Assembly: GCF_000016285.1 (NCBI RefSeq)
Contig: NC_011981.1
Location: 1 to 64,000 of the forward strand
Direction of reading: 5' to 3'
Length of the DNA: 64,000 nucleotides
Source: Allorhizobium ampelinum S4
GTDB lineage: Bacteria > Pseudomonadota > Alphaproteobacteria > Rhizobiales > Rhizobiaceae
Below the pieces are notes generated by a model that was given only the letters and a program-made list of their open reading frames with translations, ran no database searches and was not told the origin of the DNA. Below, piece after piece: positions 37,605 through 46,094 of this stretch. Each line of letters starts with the position of its first letter. Position 1 is the stretch's first letter. Both the position numbers and the translations under genes were made by a program.

Positions 37605-38432
37605 TCAGCCGTCCGTCGATACCGTCACGGACGTCCACGCATCGATTTCTTCTTGAAGACGCTTGAGTCTCGCCGATACATGCTTGAGAGCGTCGCTGCC
37701 AAGAAGAAGCTGCGGTGGCGGGTTATCGGTCTCGACTAGGATCAAGACGGCTGCAGCGAGTTTCTCTGGATCACCAAGCTGCTTGCCACTGACTGCCTGC
37801 CGGGCCTCGCGTATCGGATCAAAAAGGGAATCGTAATCCGCGATCGACCGTTCCGTGCGGATCATCGAACGTCCGGCCCAGTCTGTGCGGAAAGAGCCGG
37901 GGCATAACGTCGTCATATGCACGCCGAACGGCGCCATTTCTGAACGCATCACTTCTGATATGCCTTGCAGCGCAAACTTGCTGCCACAGTAATACCCGAT
38001 ACCGGGCATGGTGATCATGCCGCCCATCGACGTGACATTGACGATGAAACCCTGGCGGCGTTCGCGGAACCTGGGAATAAACGCCTTGGCGACAGCTACA
38101 GCGCCAAAGACGTTCACGTCGAACTGTCTGCGCATCTGTTCGAGAGGCGATTCTTCGATGACGCCCTCGTGGCCGTAACCGGCATTGTTGATGAGCACAT
38201 CGACCGGCCCGTGCTTGTCTTCCGTATCACGGACGACATCCGGAATCTGGTCGAAGGCGGTGACGTCGCAAAGGACGGGGTGAATGGCGGGTACGGCTGC
38301 GGCAAGCGCCGAGCGTGCTATCTCGGATCGGACGGTGCCGATCACCTGATGGCCCATCTGGGCAGCAGCTGTAGCGATGGCCAGGCCGAAACCGGAATTT
38401 GCGCCGGTGATGAAAAAGGTCTTTCTCGACAT
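37605..38432 (-). CDS. Short-chain dehydrogenase/reductase (SDR)
   Basis: The 275-residue enzyme has the classical SDR features: cofactor motif TGANSGFG at residues 9-16, NNAG at 82-85, a Ser in VNVTSMGG and the catalytic YCGSK (Tyr148, Lys152). It should be an NAD(P)H-dependent oxidoreductase of the cytoplasm. A longer frame begins upstream, but the ATG at 38432 with GGAAG before it gives the standard N-terminus. It is divergent from an AraC-family gene that probably controls it, a common SDR/AraC pairing. Confidence 0.9.
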   Translation of the reverse strand: MSRKTFFITGANSGFGLAIATAAAQMGHQVIGTVRSEIARSALAAAVPAIHPVLCDVTAFDQIPDVVRDTEDKHGPVDVLINNAGYGHEGVIEESPLEQMRRQFDVNVFGAVAVAKAFIPRFRERRQGFIVNVTSMGGMITMPGIGYYCGSKFALQGISEVMRSEMAPFGVHMTTLCPGSFRTDWAGRSMIRTERSIADYDSLFDPIREARQAVSGKQLGDPEKLAAAVLILVETDNPPPQLLLGSDALKHVSARLKRLQEEIDAWTSVTVSTDG

Positions 38433-38507
38433 GATGTGCGAACTTCCTTGATTGCAGAGACGTTTGACCGATAGTATTAATCGTCCGGCTGAACGATTGC
38501 AGATCCG

Positions 38508-39440
38508 ATGAAGTTGTTGCCAAATCCTATGATTGACGGACATCGCCAATCGATGCGAGACCAGCTGGTAGAATTGGCCGGCGGTCTAGCCACGCGTCAC
38601 GGATACAATCCGACCGGACTCGATCCCGTTCGCATTCTGCGCACTGAGGCCGTGCTCCACGATGTCCCGGTCCTCTATAACCCAGGCGCGGTGTTCGTCC
38701 TTCAGGGCAGCAAGCAGGGCATGCTGGACGGAGAAATCTTCCGCTACGATGAAGACCACTATCTGGCTGTTTCTGTCCCCGTGCCTTTCCGGATGGAATC
38801 GACCGCCAGTCCGAAGCGGCCATTGCTTGCGGTCTATCTCGAATTCGATATGCAGTTGGCGGCTGAGATCGCCCTGCAGGTCGAAAAGCGCAGCGAGCTT
38901 GCTGGTCATCCGCCACGCGGTCTGATGTCGAACAAGATGGATGCTGACATCGAGGACGTCCTGTTACGCCTGTTGAGGGCGCTTCGCAGTCCGGTCGAAA
39001 GTGCCGTTCTGGGTGCGGGCATTCTGCGCGAACTGCACTATCGGGTGCTGGTCGGTCCGCAAGGCGGCGCAATGATTGCCGCGCTTCAGCACAGTGGGCC
39101 ATACGGGAAAATCTTCCGGAGCCTGGCCTGGCTGCGGGAGCACTACAGCACTGAAATCTCCATCGCCGACCTGGCAGGCAGGGTGGGCATGAGCGTGCCG
39201 TCCTACCATGTGCATTTCAAGGACCTGACTTGCACCAGTCCGATGCAATACGTGAAGGCCATGCGGCTGCACGAAGCAAGATTGATCATCGCCCGCCAGG
39301 AAAAGACGATTGCGATGGTCGCGACGTCAGTCGGTTATGCAAGCCCGGCCCAGTTCAGCCGAGACTTTAAGCGACATTTCGGTCGCACAGCGTCGGAGGA
39401 GGCCAAATGGGTCAGACACCACCTTGGCGAACTCGTCTGA
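38508..39440 (+). CDS. AraC-family transcriptional regulator
   Basis: The 310-residue protein has an N-terminal AraC-type cupin-like region (residues 35-190, VLYNPGAVFVLQGSKQGMLD) and two C-terminal HTH motifs (ISIADLAGRVGMSVPSYHVH and the IAMVATSVGYASPAQFSRDF block). The 75-bp gap to the divergent SDR gene must contain both promoters. Activation of the SDR gene in response to a small molecule is inferred. Confidence 0.92.
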   Translation: MKLLPNPMIDGHRQSMRDQLVELAGGLATRHGYNPTGLDPVRILRTEAVLHDVPVLYNPGAVFVLQGSKQGMLDGEIFRYDEDHYLAVSVPVPFRMESTASPKRPLLAVYLEFDMQLAAEIALQVEKRSELAGHPPRGLMSNKMDADIEDVLLRLLRALRSPVESAVLGAGILRELHYRVLVGPQGGAMIAALQHSGPYGKIFRSLAWLREHYSTEISIADLAGRVGMSVPSYHVHFKDLTCTSPMQYVKAMRLHEARLIIARQEKTIAMVATSVGYASPAQFSRDFKRHFGRTASEEAKWVRHHLGELV

Positions 39441-39857
39441 GCCTAAGCGAGGAGGCATAGTGCTCGTTCCGGCAATCTGTCACATGTGGGCGTTCGCTAC
39501 GACCATTCGATTGGGAGTTGTGGCCACTATGCAACCTGTTCCCATTCGGCACCTCCCGATAATGCCATAGTCGTACCACTTGATCTGTCAGCCGGCACGT
39601 CCACTGCGGTCTCGATGGGGCATGTCTGACCAAAGACCGCCTCGCGAGGCTCGGCTCGATCGGCATCCGCAACGGCCGGCTCGTTTTCTTCCCCTGTGCG
39701 CTGAAGCGCCCATTCCTCGCGAGGCAAGAAAGCCTCTCCCTGGCCGTCCTCCACTCCGTTTCGGTCCGTTGGATGCAGGCCGATCGTCCCCGGTCCTATC
39801 GACTGCCATCGAGGCCGCGATGGACGCGGCCCGAACAACCGTAAAGGGATTACGACA
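39441..39857. other. GC-rich structured leader upstream of DUF736
   Basis: This 417-bp gap has no supported gene. The stem GCGGTCT (39606-39612) and AGACCGC (39634-39640) is perfect and is followed by the palindromic GCCTCGCGAGGC (39639-39650). The related stem upstream of 36925 differs by one paired base but stays paired, which hints at selection for structure. Confidence 0.45.
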
Positions 39858-40169
39858 ATGGCAACCATCGGCTCTTTCACCGCTTCCGGCAACGGCTTCT
39901 CCGGCACCATCAAGACCCTCAACCTCAACGTCAAGGCAACCATCCGCGCCGTCGAGCGCACTTCCGAAAAGGGACCGGACTACCGCATCCTCGCCGGGGC
40001 TACGGTCGAATTCGGCGCCGCCTGGAAGAAGACCTCGAACGAAGGTCGCGATTACCTCTCCGTCAAGCTCGACGACCCGAGCTTCCCGGCTCCGATCTAC
40101 GCAACGCTGATCGAGGTCGAAGGCGAGGAAGGCCTCTCCCTCATCTGGTCCCGGTCGAACCGGGACTGA
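39858..40169 (+). CDS. DUF736 family protein
   Basis: This small protein of 103 residues ([20 protein letters not shown] at the start) is a confident DUF736 member by its beta-rich pattern with [30 protein letters not shown] and [11 protein letters not shown]736 genes are near-universal markers of rhizobial plasmids and integrative elements. The molecular role is not established. AAAGGGA precedes the start. Confidence 0.92.
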   Translation: MATIGSFTASGNGFSGTIKTLNLNVKATIRAVERTSEKGPDYRILAGATVEFGAAWKKTSNEGRDYLSVKLDDPSFPAPIYATLIEVEGEEGLSLIWSRSNRD

Positions 40170-40177
40170 GACTGGAT

Positions 40178-40197
40178 GCCCCGCCTCGCGGCGGGGC
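40178..40197. terminator. Bidirectional terminator hairpin between DUF736 and HU
   Basis: GCCCCGCC, loop TCGC, GGCGGGGC is a perfect 8-bp stem between two convergent genes. No T-run is evident on either side. Confidence 0.65.
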
Positions 40198-40212
40198 TCT
40201 CCACGTCAGGGA

Positions 40213-40491
40213 TCACTTGTTCAGTGCATCCTTGAGGGCCTTGGCAGGCGCGAAAGTCAGCTTCTTCGAAGCTGCAACAGTCATTTTTTCTCCGGTCGCG
40301 GGATTGCGACCCTCGCGCTCAGGTGATGTTTTCACCTTAAATTTGCCGAAACCGGGGATTGACGTTTCCGCGTCGGAGCCTGCGGCGTCGGCGATGGCCT
40401 TGAACACGGATTCGACGATGCCCTTGGCCTGAACCTTTGTCAGGCCGTTGTTGGCGGCGATCTTGTCGGCGATTTCATTGGTGGTGGTCAT
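40213..40491 (-). CDS. HU-family DNA-binding protein
   Basis: This 92-residue histone-like protein has the HU fold and signature (SIPGFGKFKVKTSPEREGRN, with the beta-arm residues RNPATGE). It dimerises and bends DNA, and plasmid copies can influence partition, recombination or gene silencing. The IS66 element begins 10 bp upstream of the start codon. Its ribosome-binding site GAGGAATC lies exactly in the 8-bp duplicated target, so a site remains in front of the gene while the original promoter is now nearly 2.9 kb away. Expression may depend on transcription out of IS66. Confidence 0.95.
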   Translation of the reverse strand: MTTTNEIADKIAANNGLTKVQAKGIVESVFKAIADAAGSDAETSIPGFGKFKVKTSPEREGRNPATGEKMTVAASKKLTFAPAKALKDALNK

Positions 40492-40493
40492 GG

Positions 40494-40501
40494 GATTCCT
40501 C
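40494..40501. repeat. IS66 target-site duplication, left copy
   Basis: GATTCCTC is repeated exactly at 43370-43377, on the other side of the IS66 element. Eight bases is the duplication length of this family. Confidence 0.9.
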
Positions 40502-40591
40502 GTACGTATCCGAGGAAGGCCGTCTTGTGGTTATGAGTGAAGGTGAAGATTCTGTTTGTCGCGATTAACAGCGAGAGACAAGGAGCGTCAC

Positions 40592-41044
40592 GTGAGTTCT
40601 CACAGGATCGATTTACCGCGTAAGGCGGCAGGCACCCGACACTGGCCTGCGGCGTTAAAAGAAGAGATTGTTCTGGCAACGCTTGAGGCTGGCGCGACGG
40701 TGGCATCGGTGGCGCGGGGATACGATCTGGACCCATCTCAGATTTATCAGTGGCGCAAGGCTCTGAAGGTTTCGCGGCTCTCATCTCAGGAGGTTGCAAC
40801 GTCACCGGAATTTCTGCCCGTGCAGATTTGGGCAGCAGCTGATGGTGAGCAAGCGTCGGTCCAGGAACATGCAGGCCAAGAACAGGCGGAAGCTCTGTCT
40901 TGCCCTGAGCGTGGGTCAGTGACATCTTCGATTTCGGGAGCGATCGAAATTCAGGTTGGACCGCTGCACCGGGTTCGGGTTTGCAATGATTTTGCCTCCG
41001 ACACGCTGGAGCGCGTGCTTGATGTTTTGCGGCGGCAACAATGA
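40592..41044 (+). CDS. tnpA: IS66 accessory protein TnpA
   Basis: This protein of about 150 residues has an N-terminal helix-turn-helix (LATLEAGATVASVARGYDLD, then QIYQWRKALK) as in IS66 OrfA/TnpA, which presumably binds the element ends. A GTG at 40592 behind AAGGAG is the likely start. An ATG at 40556 is in frame but lacks a ribosome-binding site. The stop overlaps the tnpB start. Confidence 0.88.
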   Translation: MSSHRIDLPRKAAGTRHWPAALKEEIVLATLEAGATVASVARGYDLDPSQIYQWRKALKVSRLSSQEVATSPEFLPVQIWAAADGEQASVQEHAGQEQAEALSCPERGSVTSSISGAIEIQVGPLHRVRVCNDFASDTLERVLDVLRRQQ

Positions 41045-41394
41045 TCGCGCTTCCGTCTGGCCAGGATGTGCGTGTCTGGATAGCGACAGGTTATACGGAC
41101 ATGCGGTGTGGATTTCCATCGTTAGCGCTTCGGGTGCAGGAGGTGCTGAAGCATGAACCGCTCAGTGGACATTTGTTTTGCTTCAGGGGTCGGCGCGGCG
41201 ACCTGATCAAGTTGATCTGGCATGATGGCCAGGGCAGTTGCCTGTTCACAAAAAGGCTTGAGCGGGGCAAGTTCATCTGGCCTTCTGCGGACGGTGGCGC
41301 GGTGGCGATCTCGCCTGCGCAACTGTCTTATCTGCTGTCTGGGATTGACTGGCGAAATCCGCAACAAACATGGCGTCCAACAAAGGTTGGATAG
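41041..41394 (+). CDS. tnpB: IS66 accessory protein TnpB
   Basis: This 117-residue IS66 Orf2/TnpB protein shows the family pattern VWIATGYTDMRCGFPSLALR, DLIKLIWHDGQGSCLFTKRL and ERGKFIWP. It is required with TnpA and TnpC for transposition in studied IS66 elements. It starts within the tnpA stop codon. Confidence 0.95.
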   Translation: MIALPSGQDVRVWIATGYTDMRCGFPSLALRVQEVLKHEPLSGHLFCFRGRRGDLIKLIWHDGQGSCLFTKRLERGKFIWPSADGGAVAISPAQLSYLLSGIDWRNPQQTWRPTKVG

Positions 41395-41439
41395 CAATAT
41401 TCAATTGAAAATGCAGGGAAAATCTGATCGAATAGTGTC

Positions 41440-43098
41440 ATGGCTTTGAAACCTGACGCTCTTCCCGAAGACCTTGCCAGCGCCTATTTGGCGCTACTGG
41501 CCAATCACGATGTCGTCGTCAACGAGCGGAACATTGCAGTCGCGGAGGCTGCCAATGCGCAAGCCATGCTATCTGATCGCGATGCGCGGATCGCCAGTCT
41601 TGAATTGCGGATCGACAAGCTCAAGCGCGAACTACACGGCCAGAGCAGTGAACGCTCAGCGCGGCTGATTGATCAGTTGGAATTGCAGCTCGAAGAGCTG
41701 GTGACGGCAGCGAGCGAAGATGAAGTTGCAGCGCAGGCAGCGGCGGCCAAAACGGCAAACGTGCGTCCGTTTGTGCGCAAGCGTCCAGTTCGCAAGCCTT
41801 GGCCGGACGATGTCGAGCGCGAGCGCGTGGTCATTGCCCCTCCGAGCACCTGCGCGTGTTGCGGCGGGTCGCGCCTGTCGAAACTGGGTGAGGACGTTAC
41901 CGAGACGCTGGAAGAAATTCCGCGCCGCTTCAAGGTCATCGAGACGGTGCGCGAGAAGTTCACCTGCCGTGACTGTGAGGCCATCAGCCAGTCGCCAGCC
42001 CCTTTCCATGCCACCCCGCGTGGCTTCATAGGACCCCAACTGCTGGCGACGATCCTGTTCGACAAGTTCGGCATGCATAGCCCGCTCAATCGGCAGAGTA
42101 CCCGGTTCAAATGCGAGGGGATCGATCTGTCGACCTCAACGCTTGGCGATCAGGTCGGGCTTGGAACATCGGCTCTCATGCCACTGTTCGATCTCATCGA
42201 GGCCCAGGTCTTTGCGGCTGAGCGCCTCCACGGTGACGACACCACCATTCCCATCTGGGGCAAAAGCAAATGCACAACTGGGCGCATTTGGACCTATGTG
42301 CGTGATGATCTGCCCTTCAAGGGGGATGCACCCCCGGCTGCGGTTTATTACGCCTCGAGCAACCGCCGAGGCGAGCATCCGCAAAGACATCTGGCCAGAT
42401 ATGGCGGCATTCTGCAGACGGATTGTTACAACGGGTTCGAGCCGATATCGATTGCCGCACAGAAAGACGTGCCGATCACGTTTGCTTTTTGCCATGCGCA
42501 TGCACGACGAAAATTCTTTGAGTTGGCCGATCTCGAAAAAAGTGCGCGCGACAGCAAGCGCAATGGCAGGCCGATCTCCCCGATCGCGCTTGAGGCCGTC
42601 AAACGCTTCGACGCGCTGTTTGACATCGAGCGGCAGATCAATGGGCTGAGCGCTGAAGAGCGATTGGCGGTGCGACAGCACAAAAGCAGGCCGCTGTTCG
42701 ACGACATGCATGCGTGGCTGCAACGCGAGCGCGCCACGCTCAGCAGATCATCCGACCTCGTCAAAGCCATGGACTATATGCTCAAGCGCTGGGACGGCTT
42801 TGCGCTATTCCTGGAAGACGGCCGAATTTGCCTCACAAATAATGCCGCCGAGCGCGCTTTAAGAGGTATTGCATTGGGACGCCGCAACTGGACCTTCGCC
42901 GGGTCCCAGCGTGGGGCCGAGCGCACTGCCGTCATGCTCACACTCATCACAACCTGCCGTCTTAATGATGTCGACCCAAAGGCATGGCTTGCCGATGTGT
43001 TCACCCGCATCGCCGATCTCCCCGTCACCCGCCTGCACGAACTGCTGCCTTGGCAATGGAAGTTGCGCAAAGGGATAGCTATAGCGCCGGTCGGGTGA
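41440..43098 (+). CDS. tnpC: IS66 transposase TnpC
   Basis: The 552-residue transposase has an N-terminal coiled-coil (about 35-90), a Cys-rich zinc-finger-like segment (STCACCGGS and FTCRDCE) and a DDE catalytic core. The likely acidic residues are in LHGDDTTIPIW, ILQTDCYNGF and NNAAERALRG. Length and domain order are complete, so no damage is visible. Confidence 0.96.
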   Translation: MALKPDALPEDLASAYLALLANHDVVVNERNIAVAEAANAQAMLSDRDARIASLELRIDKLKRELHGQSSERSARLIDQLELQLEELVTAASEDEVAAQAAAAKTANVRPFVRKRPVRKPWPDDVERERVVIAPPSTCACCGGSRLSKLGEDVTETLEEIPRRFKVIETVREKFTCRDCEAISQSPAPFHATPRGFIGPQLLATILFDKFGMHSPLNRQSTRFKCEGIDLSTSTLGDQVGLGTSALMPLFDLIEAQVFAAERLHGDDTTIPIWGKSKCTTGRIWTYVRDDLPFKGDAPPAAVYYASSNRRGEHPQRHLARYGGILQTDCYNGFEPISIAAQKDVPITFAFCHAHARRKFFELADLEKSARDSKRNGRPISPIALEAVKRFDALFDIERQINGLSAEERLAVRQHKSRPLFDDMHAWLQRERATLSRSSDLVKAMDYMLKRWDGFALFLEDGRICLTNNAAERALRGIALGRRNWTFAGSQRGAERTAVMLTLITTCRLNDVDPKAWLADVFTRIADLPVTRLHELLPWQWKLRKGIAIAPVG

Positions 43099-43312
43099 AC
43101 AACTCTCGGAACAACGCCTCCGAACGCTCCAAGCCTTCATCGGTCAGGATCAACGACTTTGACGTGTTAACCGGGTCGCCGATCATGCCCTTCTTATGAA
43201 GTCGATCCGTCGTTGCCCAGTCGAAGCCTTTCCACGCACAACCCTCGTTATGCAGCGTCAGCCATAGCAGTGCCAAAACCGCGTCATCGATCTTGTCCTC
43301 ATCAATCTCCAT
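43079..43312 (-). CDS. DUF6429 protein, IS66 passenger gene
   Basis: The 77-residue acidic protein (MEIDEDKIDDAVLALLWLTL at the start) belongs to DUF6429, often carried at the 3' end of rhizobial IS66 elements. It overlaps the last 20 bp of tnpC on the opposite strand. Function is unknown. It lies wholly inside the IS66 ends. Confidence 0.8.
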   Translation of the reverse strand: MEIDEDKIDDAVLALLWLTLHNEGCAWKGFDWATTDRLHKKGMIGDPVNTSKSLILTDEGLERSEALFRELFTRPAL

Positions 43313-43369
43313 GGACCCACATTATCACGCGCGGCGAGCAAAATCCCGCGGTTCTGCTCGGATGGATAC

Positions 43370-43377
43370 GATTCCTC
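43370..43377. repeat. IS66 target-site duplication, right copy
   Basis: GATTCCTC is identical to 40494-40501. In the minus strand it reads GAGGAATC, the former ribosome-binding site of the HU gene. Confidence 0.9.
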
Positions 43378-43450
43378 GTATCTTCCTGTCAAAGATAAAA
43401 TCCGTGTCAGCTTATGACCGGGTTGTCATCGGCGACGATGGGGACGAGGG

Positions 43451-43663
43451 TCAGATCCGCTGGATGTCCACAGGTCGTTTTGGCCGATAACCTCGTTTGC
43501 GCTTCTCGCGAAGCACGTCGAGGAACAGGTTGGTGGCCTGGTTCTCATTGTCGAACAGAAGCAACATCTGCTGTCCGCGCGTTCCGATCCGGCCCCAGGC
43601 GCGCGCAAGCGACACCTCTCCGAACAATGTCGGCTGAACAGCAAGCGCATAGAACCGCGCCAT
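43451..43663 (-). CDS. WGR-domain protein, first copy (5' end possibly damaged)
   Basis: This 70-residue protein consists almost only of a WGR domain (ARFYALAVQPTLFGEVSLAR, AWGRIGTRGQ). It is closely related to the copy at 52241. The start at 43663 is chosen because a TAG lies two codons upstream in frame. A neighbouring frame upstream shows a diverged counterpart of the other copy's N-terminus (YVERI), suggesting a frameshift. Before the IS66 insertion it lay directly upstream of the HU gene in the same direction. Confidence 0.75.
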   Translation of the reverse strand: MARFYALAVQPTLFGEVSLARAWGRIGTRGQQMLLLFDNENQATNLFLDVLREKRKRGYRPKRPVDIQRI

Positions 43664-43931
43664 GTTCTATTCCGGCGGATACGCTCGACATAGACGTGGT
43701 AGCGCGTTGGTACGGGGATCAAATTCCAATGTTCTGCGTCTATACGGCCCGGATCAAAAACAGATCGCTTGATCCCGGGTGCCGCACAAACATAACGCCG
43801 CCCGCCGCCATCACATCGGTAAGATGAAGTTCAAACGGGTTTTCTTGTGATTTTCTCACACCAATATCGGTCTATTCACGACCACCAGAAAAGCGGCCGT
43901 TTTTCTGGTGGTGCTGAAGACAACGCCTTCT
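43664..43931. other. Short intergenic region
   Basis: The stretch contains AAACGGCCG and CGGCCGTTT-like arms (CAGAAAAGCGGCCGTTTTTCTG, about 43886-43907) forming a strong hairpin behind the AP2-domain gene, probably its terminator. No gene was seen. Confidence 0.5.
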
Positions 43932-44519
43932 CTAATCGTCGTTGTCGTCTCGGGTAAGCTTCTCATGAAGTTTCAAAGCTTGCGGGCTGCGTAAAGCCGG
44001 ATCTTCGCCATTTTCGACAGCCATGACCATGCGAATGCGTTCTTCTTCCGCCATACGGCGGGCTTCCTCATAGCCGAATTTGCTGACGTTGAAGGTGCGC
44101 GTAAACTGTCGGCGGCGGCGCTTTCCCGCAGGGACCGGCGTGTTATCATCAAGGGCGATCTCAATACGAGCCATCCAGATACCGGTTTTATGCGCCCCGG
44201 TGGGTCCGATATAATAGACGCCCGGCACGCTGCTGCCTTCTGAGCGATTTTTGCGCACCAACATGCGCATATCATTGTTGCTCAATGGGGGTACGACCCG
44301 GAGAACGGCATCGCGGTAGGCTTGCGCCACTTCCAGCGCCTGATCCTTCCCACCATAGGTGCTGTCGCTGAAGGTCATGTGGATCGATTTCCCGCCGCGA
44401 GAAAGATTGACCATCCAGGCATCTTGTCTGTGCTTGTCGATGTCCAGTCGGTGAATCGCATACATAGCTTCGTCATGGAAGCGCTCCTCTGGAGCAAGTT
44501 TAGGTCGTGGTCTGATCAT
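43932..44519 (-). CDS. Bacterial AP2/ERF-like DNA-binding domain protein
   Basis: The 195-residue protein begins MIRPRPKLAPEERFHDEAMY. Two blocks have the beta-strand plus helix pattern of AP2-type integrase-like DNA-binding domains: AWMVNLSRGGKSIHMTFSDS with YGGKDQALEVAQAYRD, and GVYYIGPTGAHKTGIWMARI with FNVSKFGYEEARRMAEE. Such genes in bacteria usually belong to homing endonucleases or mobile-element proteins, although no nuclease motif is visible here. The role is unknown. It follows the vgrG island genes on the same strand. Confidence 0.7.
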   Translation of the reverse strand: MIRPRPKLAPEERFHDEAMYAIHRLDIDKHRQDAWMVNLSRGGKSIHMTFSDSTYGGKDQALEVAQAYRDAVLRVVPPLSNNDMRMLVRKNRSEGSSVPGVYYIGPTGAHKTGIWMARIEIALDDNTPVPAGKRRRRQFTRTFNVSKFGYEEARRMAEEERIRMVMAVENGEDPALRSPQALKLHEKLTRDDNDD

Positions 44520-44559
44520 TGTTATTGCCGTCCGATTTCGCGCATTCGACCAATCAGCC

Positions 44560-45033
44560 TCAGGCTGGCTGCCATTCTTGCGGCTCCCCAAGGCGGGCCA
44601 TAATGATCCGATCAAAACCAATCATGCCCTCATTAAACCGCAACTCGATAAGGCGTCCCCCTTCCATGAAGAATGAAATCCGGCGCTCATCGGCATCGCC
44701 CCTTGCATCGCCTGGTCCGGCTATATTATCGGACAGTTTCATGGTGGCGCTGGCTGGCGTCTCGTTTATCGGATCCAGGCCAAAGGGCATTGGCGAGGTG
44801 CTATCGCCTTCGGCGCTGACCAAGATGATTTCGTCTTGCCAGTTATCCAGCGATGTCCCAACTCGGCCGAAGGTCAGGATGAGACCCCAGGATCGATCCG
44901 ACCTGGAAAATGCTCCGGGCTGCAAAGCAGGGTTCGGCATAGGCCGTCCAAGCTTCAGCATCGTCTCTTGGAGCCAATCGGCCATGTGATAGCAATTAAT
45001 GCGTTCGAAAAATGCGTCCGCCAAACCCGCCAT
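44560..45033 (-). CDS. Hypothetical protein at the end of the vgrG island
   Basis: This soluble protein of 157 residues (MAGLADAFFERINCYHMADW at the start) is acidic and rich in beta-type patches, without a known motif. It starts 4 bp after the stop of the second beta-propeller gene, so it is almost certainly in the same operon as the effector and putative immunity genes. An accessory or third immunity protein is a guess from position. Confidence 0.7.
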   Translation of the reverse strand: MAGLADAFFERINCYHMADWLQETMLKLGRPMPNPALQPGAFSRSDRSWGLILTFGRVGTSLDNWQDEIILVSAEGDSTSPMPFGLDPINETPASATMKLSDNIAGPGDARGDADERRISFFMEGGRLIELRFNEGMIGFDRIIMARLGEPQEWQPA

Positions 45034-45037
45034 CGTC

Positions 45038-46090
45038 TCACCTCAACAGATCATTGCCGGGAAAATCGATGCGCTCCCAGTGCGTGCCGTCATAGCGCAG
45101 CAAGTCCTTGCGGCCCATGACCCACAGCACACCATCAACTGCCTCGACGGCGGAGACATCGTCGATGTCGGGTGTAAGACCGGAGCGCACTTGTTCGACA
45201 TGGTGGCCGTCGAACACGAACAGCCCTCGAGGATCGACATAGCTGGAGAGATAGAGACGTTCATTGAACATAGTCATACCGTTGAAGCTTGGCCAACCAT
45301 CGATGCCACGAAGCGCGTCGAGATCCCGAAAGCCCGTCTTGTGGTTGCCTATCAGGAAATTTCCATCACGGCCGGCAACCCAGACTCGATCCTCGCTTTC
45401 CACGAGGATAGAAAGGAGGCCACGATCCGCCTCGGTTGGGATTTCAGCGATTTTCTCTCCGTCAAACCAATAAACGGTTTCTTTTTCTCCGGTGAAGTAG
45501 ATGCTGTCTTCGGAGAGGCCGGAAAGGTCCCATAACGTTTTTGACGAATTTTCTTTTCTTAGCTTTTTAATTTTCTCGAAGTTTTCGAGGGTTCTATTTG
45601 CTTTCTGATCCAACAGAGCGTCCAGTTTGCTCAATTCCGACGTGGGATCCATGATCGCATCCGGTCCATCATAGAACTCCACATCCAAGGCTTCCCATTG
45701 TCCATTCGATGAGCGTCGATAGGTTTGGCCGCCGTCACCACAAACATAAAGGTGATCGCCGATCTGCCTGATCTTGACCAGATAACCAAGCCTATGTTTT
45801 GTGCGAGGAGCCTTGGAAAGATCCAGGATTGTCTCGCGGTCCTTCGTGTGGAAATTGACGACTGTGCCAGTCTCACCCAACACATAGAGGACGCGGTGAG
45901 GACTGCCTGGCTCGCGATACAGCGTCAAGCTCGCCAGTGCAAAAGCGAATGTCTCATAAGACCATTCCCCCGCATTGTACTGGCAGATGGCCGTGAACGG
46001 CGTAGCCATTTCCTGGTCATCGGGCGTGGTGCCGAGATAGACGATGTCCCTGTTGACCGCGCAAAGACGCGTGAAGCTGGCCTTTTTCAT
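45038..46090 (-). CDS. Beta-propeller-like putative immunity protein, copy 2
   Basis: This 350-residue protein is built of repeated beta-blade-like motifs (LYVLGETGTVVNFH, LYVCGDGGQTYRRS, RVWVAGRDGNFLIG, VLWVMGRKDLLRYDG). It has no signal peptide and is highly similar along its whole length, also in DNA, to the next gene upstream (46095-47153), so the pair is a recent tandem duplication. It lies directly behind a T6SS effector-like gene in the same operon. A cytoplasmic immunity role is inferred from that position. The middle part (residues about 155-185) is the most diverged between the copies. Confidence 0.75.
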   Translation of the reverse strand: MKKASFTRLCAVNRDIVYLGTTPDDQEMATPFTAICQYNAGEWSYETFAFALASLTLYREPGSPHRVLYVLGETGTVVNFHTKDRETILDLSKAPRTKHRLGYLVKIRQIGDHLYVCGDGGQTYRRSSNGQWEALDVEFYDGPDAIMDPTSELSKLDALLDQKANRTLENFEKIKKLRKENSSKTLWDLSGLSEDSIYFTGEKETVYWFDGEKIAEIPTEADRGLLSILVESEDRVWVAGRDGNFLIGNHKTGFRDLDALRGIDGWPSFNGMTMFNERLYLSSYVDPRGLFVFDGHHVEQVRSGLTPDIDDVSAVEAVDGVLWVMGRKDLLRYDGTHWERIDFPGNDLLR

Positions 46091-46094
46091 CGGC

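Larger units (their letters stand above)
40502..43369 (+). mobile_element. Complete IS66-family insertion sequence (2868 bp)
   Basis: The ends GTACGTATCCGAG (40502) and, inverted, GTATCCATCCGAG (ending at 43369) match at 10 of 13 positions and start with GTA, as in other IS66 elements. Identical 8-bp GATTCCTC flanks prove a simple insertion. Inside are tnpA, tnpB, tnpC and an oppositely oriented DUF6429 passenger gene, all intact, so the element may be active. Confidence 0.95.

Noticed and set aside
39527..39961. Minus-strand open frame over the DUF736 leader
   Set aside because: It overlaps the real DUF736 gene on the opposite strand and has no plausible start signal.
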